Shown in pieces: positions 52,901 through 61,900 of a DNA stretch of 64,000 bases. Position 1 is the first letter of the stretch; each line of letters opens with the position of its first letter. A program made the position numbers and the translations under genes. Source of the stretch: Cardinalis cardinalis (Eukaryota > Chordata > Aves > Passeriformes > Cardinalidae); assembly GCA_014549065.1 (NCBI GenBank), contig JACDOX010000112.1, positions 358,259 through 422,258 of the forward strand, in the 5' to 3' direction. Below the pieces are notes generated by a model. The model saw nothing but the letters and a program-made list of their open reading frames with translations, was not told the DNA's origin and ran no database searches.

Positions 52901-55900
52901 TTTAAGCAAAAACTCTCTATAATAGCCCGTACACTCATGGCTCCAGGAAATGTGATGCCTCTTCAGAAACAGCTTTCAGCCATTCTGCAGGTTTTGTGCT
53001 GCCTGCAAATAATGTTAATCACCAGAAAAACACNCCTGACTGGGCAGAAGTTACCCCAGATTCTGTAATCAGCTCAATGGTGTGGACTGAGCACCCACTA
53101 AGGCATAGCCAGGGTGGGTTGAAAATGGGTCATCCTCAATGTCCCTTCCAACCCAAACCATTCCATGATCAATTTAGACACATTTTTCTTGAAAAAAAAA
53201 ACAACCCAGGAAAAATCCAACAAAAGAAAAACTGGGCTGCAACTGCCAAAGAGCACAAACATGAAACTACATAACTACATGAACACCAGCAGGGATTTGT
53301 AGTCATTCTTGGCTGAAAATTGCAAAAAAAAAAATAATGAAGAAGTCAGCAATATATTCTCTTACTGCATCTGAGAGGACAGGATGGCTGGAAGGATTTA
53401 TTGAAATTCTTTGTAGAGGAACAAGTTACCTGTGAGCGTCAATGCCACAAGGCAGTGAGACTGCTGGTCCCTCTGAACAAGTGCCAGTGGAACCTTTATA
53501 CTGCATTTGAGCCTCATCCCTTTAATTTATACTCTATGTAATATTAAAAAAATGTTAGAAGTATTTTTTAAACAGCATTGGTAGATTTTTGTATTTCTCT
53601 GTTTGGAAATCCAGTTTCTTTCAGTCCTGTGTCTAGATAAAATGATGGAAAAGAAACAATCTAGTGATTTTTAAAAAATCCCTTCANAAGTACAGAATGT
53701 ACCTTCACTAGAAACACAGAAATGGGATTTTTAACGCTTGATATTTCAGTATCTACCAACACTAAACTCTTAAAGACTTGATCTCCTCTCAAGCTCATTG
53801 ACATAATTGAGAATTAGTTCCACAGTGGCTCCCATGAATTTACACCCAGGAACAAAAAGCAGAAACCAAGGCCAGATGCACAAAAATTTCACGTCAGCTG
53901 GAATTCCCAGCTGTGTTTCTCATCCAAATTGTTCATGAAGTATCAGACTTCAAAAATGGCTCTCAGCCAAACTGGAGCACTTGGAACATTTTCTAGACCT
54001 GCCCTCACCAAGAAAGCTTTCTGCCAAATAAAGGAACAAAAGAAAAACACGTTGGTGGCAGGTTGGTTGTGATTGTGAATACAAAACAGCTGAATTTTGT
54101 CTGTAAGGACTCAGACATTGAGAGTGAAAGGTAAATTCCCAGTAGGAATGGAAGAGAAGAGCCAGAATTATCAGGGATGTCCAAAGCAAAGGTGCTGCCC
54201 AGCTTACAGAGGGGGAGGGATGCAGATGAAGTGCCCAAATCACAGATTATGTTTTATAGCTGAATGTCATCCTGTCCCTTGGCAATACCATCAGCTTTAA
54301 AATCAGAGTGTGCAAAACCACTCCTTAAGTGGCTTTTAATTTAATGCCAAGGCATGAAGCACTTAACATTGCTATTAAAAGCTGTACATGGGTCAATGAA
54401 TGAAAGATCCGAAAGGACAAAACCCCTCCCTCCATTCCAGTAGTGTAGAACCACAGCCCTTCAATCCAACACAGTCCCAAGGAACAACTGTGGGTGTCCA
54501 TGCTAAAATATGTTGCAACATCAGCCTGCACCCCAGCATGGACAAATCCCAGCTGAGAACAGACCACATCAAAGGCAGAAATGGACACTGGGGCGGCACT
54601 GGGAGCACAAAACAATTTTGCAAAAGCTCTTTGAAAGGTGGGCAGGTCCAAGGCAGTTTAGATCCAAGTGGGGACAGAGGCATTCCTGCCCTCATCTCTG
54701 CTCCCAGTGCCATGTTCACACCCCCTCCCCTCACAATGATGTTCTGATCACACACAGCCCGTGCACAGTTGATCTGTCTGAAAATCATTTGTTCTTGGCT
54801 GGATCAAAGCTNGCAGCAACTCCAGGTCTGATCCTGTGTCAGTGCACACAGAAGGCAGGAGGAGGAAAGTCTTAGTAAGTGGGATGGAGAAAGGGAACAG
54901 AAGCAGGACAACCAGAGCNCTGCTTTAGATTGGCTGAAAGTCCTGTGAAATTGCACTTTCAGAGAGAAAGAGTTTGAGAGGACTGCTNGCAGAAAGGGGC
55001 TGTGAACAAAGGATTATATGCAGCTGTCATCCTGGAAACAGGATTTGCTATATCCTTGAGACTCACCAATTTCACTGCATACCTGAACTGATTTTCATTA
55101 ATCAGGTGAGCAAAGGTTTTTATTTTTTCCTGAAATCCACTAGGAGCAACATTTCTTGTTGTGCTGAAGCTGAGCAGGGAGGTGTGGTACAGCAGAAACT
55201 TGTAGGGCTGCTGTGNTTAAAAGGACTGCCCAGATCCCTCAAGGACTTGGCTGTGCTCCTTCCTCAAAAGGAACAAATAATTTCTGGATCTGCTAGAACG
55301 AAAAACCCCTGGACTTTTCTGGTGATGCATGAGATGTTGGTGAGGGTTTGTGAACAAGAAAGACCCTCCCTGCACAGCAAGGACTCTTCAAACCACTGTT
55401 TGTACCCAGGGCTCTTCAAGGATGCAGATGAACTTCATGGTAATTACCACTGCAGTTTTAAAGCATTCAAATTTGCTTCACTTCAGCAGCATTCTGTAAC
55501 TCACTGAATTAACAAATTCCTACCAACATCAATGCAGTGTTCCAGCAGGAAAATGCTCCTCAGGATGTGCTAAGCCACCATATTATTGGATTTTGGTCTT
55601 TAATTCNGTAATATGCCATAATGTGTATATAAATGGCACAAAATGTACCAACTTGTTCACGACAATCTCATTACCAAGTGAAGTGATTGTATCAACATGT
55701 CTAAGTGGTGATGGTGATTTAAGAAGTCCAACATTTGGTCTTAAAAACAGATTATAGTATTTATAAAGACCTGTGGGAGGAAAAGAAGAAGCAAAGCTCA
55801 TCTGTCAGGAGAACAAATGAGGAATATATAACTCCTCCAAGGCATAATGACAGCAGAAAGAGGGATATTGTTTAAAGCTGATGGAGAAGAGAAATCATCC

Positions 55901-58900
55901 TATTCATATCTAGAGGCCTGGATAGAAAACCTTGATATATTCCATTACAAGATTGAGTGTATTTTTCTATCTCATGAATAATGGCATCTTTACTGTTCAG
56001 TGCAATTCTTCCTATACTTCTGAATCTATGAGATAATAATTCCAAACTTTNGAAAAGACACCTCACAGAACCTGAACACAAGTTTCAAATCCTTTTCAAA
56101 ATAGAAAGATGGACTAAAGCTCTGCTGTGTGTGCTGTTTATAGTGTACCTGGTGTTCTTTTGAACATAAACAAAACCCCATGTGAATAATTTAAAAGCTA
56201 AGCATTCTCACATACATNTATATACACATTTATATACCTATATATTATATATCACTTTTTTCTCTTGTTCTTCTGAACAGAAGTCCCAGCATCCATCTGA
56301 CCCTNTTCTCCCTGGCTGACACAGACATTTCTGAACTGAGCCCCCAAACTCCCCTGCACCCCAACCTTCCCAGAACCCCCTGGACAGCAACTCCAGCATT
56401 TACAGAGGAGCTCTGCTCCAAAACAAAAACTGAAATCCCACAAGGAACTCATTAGTTAAGCTCATTTTAACCCCCCAGAAACTTCATTAAGATAATTTTG
56501 TCAGGGACATACCTGGCCTTCCACTATCCACTTGGAGATGGAGGTTTTGCCGTCGTATCCCGGGCGGAATTGAAGCGTGGCAGAGCGAGGGCTGATGTTG
56601 GAAATCACCAGGTTGGTTGGAGCACCCGGAAGTTCTGGAGAAACAGAAAAATAAAGGAGAGGTAGAAAGACTCTTTGTCAGCCAGTAACACAAGCTGACA
56701 TTCAGTTTCCAAGGGAAAAGGGCTCTATTTGCCCCAGTTGTGGTTATTTTNCTTTTCTTTTTGGCAGAGTTTTACCCACAGTATTATTATTTCTGCTCTC
56801 CGTGCATGCACCACATTGTTACAGATCAAATGAGAAAAGAAAGAGCACATCTACAGAATTACAGGTACTGTTTTACAGAAGCTTCCCAATGAACAAACCC
56901 TGGTGGTTTGGTTCTTGGGGGAAGGCACTTCCCAGCTCCANGTCTGCCAAATCACCTAATTCCACTGAACTTCTGCTTCCCCAGAATTAAATTACAATAA
57001 TGTTTATTTACTTCTTAGAGAACATACAAGTACAACTGGAAAAAACGCCAAGTTGTGGGTAGTGTATTTAATACTGACCAATAATATCTACGTTTTCCAA
57101 GGCATTCCTAATGCCTGATTAAAGTAGATGATTTTTTTTTTCAATTCCTGTAGCAAATAAAGAGGGTGACCTCCTACGAGGAAAAATCTGAAGCCCCAAT
57201 CAGATCTTTGCCTCCCATCAGTCAAGATTACAGTGGCATTTACATTTTTAACATCATCTGAATTAACAACAAAAGCAAGTTCAGGAAAGAGATTAAATAT
57301 AGAGTGTTTATAATAAATTCTGAATAGTTACCTGCATTTATAACAAATGGAAATAACTATTATAATCAGTAATTACATAGTGGAAGGTGTCCCTGCCCAT
57401 GGCAGGGGGTTGGAACTAAATTATCTTTCAGATCCCTTCCAACCCAAACCATTCTGTAATTTTANGAAAATTCTGCACTCTGTTCAACTGCAAAAGGCCA
57501 AAAATGGGCAGGTTTTGGCATATATTTCAGATATGCACAAATACCCATATTTCTTGGTTCTTACTTCACATTTGTGGGAACCATGATCGATCAACTAACC
57601 CTGCCCAAGTGGGATAATGCTGTTATCTGGCAGGCACCCTGCCATCAGATATCATGGCATTGATCCAGTCTGCAGCTTGTCATAATTACCTACGATTAGG
57701 GAACAGAAGGGCAAANATACTTTAGGACACACAGAAAAGTTAAATTATACTAGGGAAGGGAAAAATTGGATTCCCTCAGTGATGAGCAATAACTGCTCCA
57801 CTTTGGAAGATTCTACTTCTGTAACCTCTNTATCAACTGAAACTGCTTATTTGAGGCATGAATTGGCTGTTTAGTTTGCTTTTTACACTGGATGGGGCAG
57901 AGTGTAGAATTTTAAAAAGAAAATACGAAAAGGGTAAATGGACAGGTGCCCAAATGGTAGCTCAGACAATGTGGGACAGAACTGCCTCCTCCCAAATATT
58001 TTTTCAGGCCAAAACTTTGAATTCTTGTAAATAAGATTTTAGTTTCACTATACAAGTGAAACACTCATAGTTGACATAAGCTATATTACTTCCACATGAA
58101 AAATCCTTTCCCTTTTAATATCACCCAAACTCTGTTTTTTGCCCCAAAGCAACACTTTGAATTGATTCAGGCTTCATTTTGATGTCACTTTGTAAATGTC
58201 AAGAGATTCTGTATTGTATCCACNTTATTACTTTGTCCATTCCATTGTCATACCCACACTTTTTTTTTTTGTATTTGTATTAAACAGCCTCAACTTCCTG
58301 GAAATTTCAAACTGCAAATATCTTCACTTTAACATTTCAGTCTGCCCCAGAAATTAAATCCAAATTACGCGGCAAAGAACTCCAGTACTTTACAAATAAT
58401 TTTTATTACCGCTGAACTGAAGTAACCCATGACCTTCGGAACACAGACACACCAAGAACCAGCAGGTTTTGTTTTGNTTGCTGCAGGCTGACCAACCTGG
58501 GGGCACTCCGGAGGAGATGGTGGANGAGGTGACCCAGCCGCTGCCCTGGGCGGTGACGGCCGCCACCTCGATGGTGTAGGTGGTGAGGGAGGACAGCCCC
58601 GTGATCTTGTACTCCAGGGTGCTGTTGGACAGGCTGCGGGCCAGGCGCGACTCGTTCCTGCCATACACCTCCCAGGAGATCTGGTACCCTGCAAAACAGA
58701 TCACCCACAGCTCAGCGGGGCAACAGTAANCCAGAGAATTCCTGCGTGGGCTTGTGGGCAGTGGTGGATCCTTGTTCCTTATGCCACTCCTTGTGATCAC
58801 CTTCTATAAACAGAAAAAAACCCTCCTTGAAGTAAACACTGGCTAAAATACCCAAGTATTTNTAAAATATTGTTATTTTCAATAAANAATTGATGCAGGG

Positions 58901-61900
58901 ACCCCACAGAGCATTATCTCCCTGTCAGGAGGACATGAGGTCTCAGCTTTTTTTTTTCTATGCTTGGTATGAAATGGCCTGGAAAACTGGAAATAACCTN
59001 ACAGAAAGATGGACTTTCATTCTGTGAACTCTACAAAGCAAACAGGAAGAAACACTGGGAAATATAACATCTACTGGAATATCTAATTAAAAATCTCTAT
59101 GTGCTTAGCAGGGCTTTCTNCCTTTGCATGCTGAAGTAACCTTCAGTGCTGTCTGTCTAGAAATACTTAGAAATCTGCCAATAACAAGCAGGCAGGAACA
59201 TTGTGGGAATCTTCTAGGAACTGAAAAACCTCTACTCCCCACCGCTTGTTCCTTGCAGAAATCCTTCAGCAGGGTGAATCATTATCCTTTCTTTCAAAAC
59301 CATCTTGGAGCCAAGGCATTGTCCAAAGCTGCACCTGCCCTGACCTCCATATTATTCTTCTATCATAACCAGACTTTCCTTTTTATCTCTTTGATAACCA
59401 CTTGCCTTCCAAGAACTTTTGAAACTTTCCACTGTCTGATTTGCTCAATTTTACCTCCAAATCTGCTTGTCCTCCTCCTGCCCAGTCTCACTTTATTCTC
59501 ATTTGAACCCATGTGAACCTCGCTGTGCCAGTCCTTGGAGAGCATGTCTGAAAAGTTTGCTTGATTGCCGCTTTCTTTGTGATTTGACTCAGAGGGTGAA
59601 AAAAAAAAAATACACATAGCTCTTGAATGCTTGTGAAATTGAAGTGAGCGAAAAGGACTAACAGAAAGGAATCCCACTGAGTGAACCATGCACAAGGCAA
59701 ACTGGCTAGAGAAACTCCCTACTGGGTTCCTGTTCCCATCATCTAAGATGAGGAATTCAGACCAGATGGAGGGCTTGAAGGGTTTTTCTAAAAATTTTTT
59801 TAAAAATAAGAAGACATGATAAGCTGATTAACATATATGAATTGATGTAGCAAAATCCCTCATGGTATTAACCAGCAAGAATGAATCATCTCAGGAGCCA
59901 AAAGCATGGTGAGACAAATATTTCTGCCAGAGTCTGAGAGGTGTGAGACNTTCTCAGTCCTCTCTTGTGAGCTGCCATCACAGACAGGGATTCATCTTGA
60001 CCTGATTTTGCATGAAAATGGGCTCAGTGTGCTCACACAGTCACTAATTATGTTTCAGGTGAGGGGGCAGTGATAAAGGGAGGTGATGCTTCAACAATTN
60101 CAGCTACACCACAAATGCTCCTCTGACTTTGCACTGCAGAGGGGAAGGGGAAAAACTCCTGAACACTCATCTGGAACTGGTTTTAAACAATTATCTGAGT
60201 GGGAATTAATTAACTCAGTAATTTACTGATGTCTTGGAAACACTGTGGTGTTTTGATGCTCTTTGAATAGGCTTACGAATCATTTGCCAGACCAGAGCTG
60301 ATGTAGCACAGACAGGATTGTAATCTGTAGGAAGATTTTGACAAAGTTTCAGGGCTCTGTTGCCTGAATTAACAGAGGATGAGCAGAAAGGTGGGGGCTG
60401 ACTGTTCCCTGCATTTGATGCTCAGTCAGAGGCACGAAGGAGTTGCAGACAGAAGGACCATCACAAGCACCCTTTTCTTTCAATAGCTGTGGGTGCAGCC
60501 TGTTCCAGACAATAAATAACCAGAGGAAGATAAGCAGGGGACTTTTAATGCTCTCTCTATCCATTTGTTGCTTATGGACAATAGAAATTGTCACTCAGCA
60601 CACACCAGGCAATCTTCAGTGATTGAGATATCTCCTTTCCCATCTGGATAAGCTTAGGTTATACATCAAATATTGGTGATTATTCTTTGGACATTTTATC
60701 TCTCCTCCCTTGTGACCACAGAAGAGACCCAGCTTTCCCGCCCATTAAGCACATAGTCCCTATGTATTTATTTTCTGGGGAAAGAAAGAAAAATGTTCAC
60801 CAAGAAAAANATCCCAAGTTTCTGCGTAAATTGANGAAAAGGCAAGGAGGCAGTATTTACTGTCAGGGATTTCAGTCCCCAATGCATAGTTAAATTCCAG
60901 TCATATAAAAGATGAGAACAGAAAATCTGTACATACACAGTGAGCAGACACAAAGCCAAATGCAATCAGGCATAACAAAAACAGATGGAAAAAAAAGTGC
61001 TGAAGGAAAGGAACAACAAGCACTGCACCCCCAGTAGCACTCCAGCCACACTGAGTGGCAGATGGGCAGAACTCTGGGCCATGTGGCTGGTGAGAACACC
61101 CTCCCTGTGTTACAGATGTGAGCCCTGCCANAAACGTGCCTGGGCAGCACAGCTGGATTTTCCAGAGGGATTCCCCCGGCTCCCGTGTGAGAGAGGNCAG
61201 GGAAGGTGCCACAGATCCTTTCCCCACACTCTGGCACTCCACAAAACACTGCCNAACGGCAACTAATGACCAGAGGAGTTTCAGAAATAATTTTCTGTTG
61301 ATGTGGAGTAAATTCTCTACACGAGAGCACTACACCCAATCACAAACTGTCCGTCCACATCCAGATCCTCATAAATCAACGTTTGCTGAGGAACGAGGAA
61401 GATACTGAGATTTACAGCAAGAGTAATGGGCAATTTCCCAGAGTAGGTTGGCTGCTGGGCACCCCCTCTGTGCTTCCCTCCTCCCAGCGCCCCTGCAGGG
61501 AACAAGAAGGTCCAGTAAAGACATCAATGAGCAGAAATGATGAATAATTGCCTCCCTGAGCACTCAGATCCCNAAGCAGCCCTCTCTAAACCTTGAGGTG
61601 CTCAGGGCATGAACAATTTTGCTGTTCTTCTACCTCAAATACAATTTGCATCATTAAGGAGGTTTCTTTTTCCTCATAGAGTCTGCTGGGCATTTTTCCA
61701 CTGGTNTTTTGTCATGAATGTCTTCAGGTGACTCCTTCTGAAACAATTTACCCCAAATACAACCCAGTCCATCATTTGGCTCCATCTGGTTTCAACCCAT
61801 TCTGGGAGGGGGCAGCTTGTTTTTAGCAAAGTAACTCTGCAGAGCTGCTCCCTGCTGCTTAACAAGGAGCACTGTTACATCATCCTGGGTGGAGGCACCT

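Larger units (their letters stand above)
49234..56512 (-). other. SDK2: SDK2 intron (7279 nt) between exons 3 and 4
   Basis: Holds a CR1 3' end (53080-53170), an older CR1/L3-like fragment (50195-50365), AT-rich simple sequence at about 56213-56256, and otherwise unremarkable sequence. A long open frame near 54974-55507 on the plus strand has no recognisable protein and is taken as chance. Confidence 0.7.

Noticed and set aside
54974..55507. 177-residue plus-strand open frame
   Set aside because: No recognisable family, contains ambiguous codons, lies within an SDK2 intron; likely chance.
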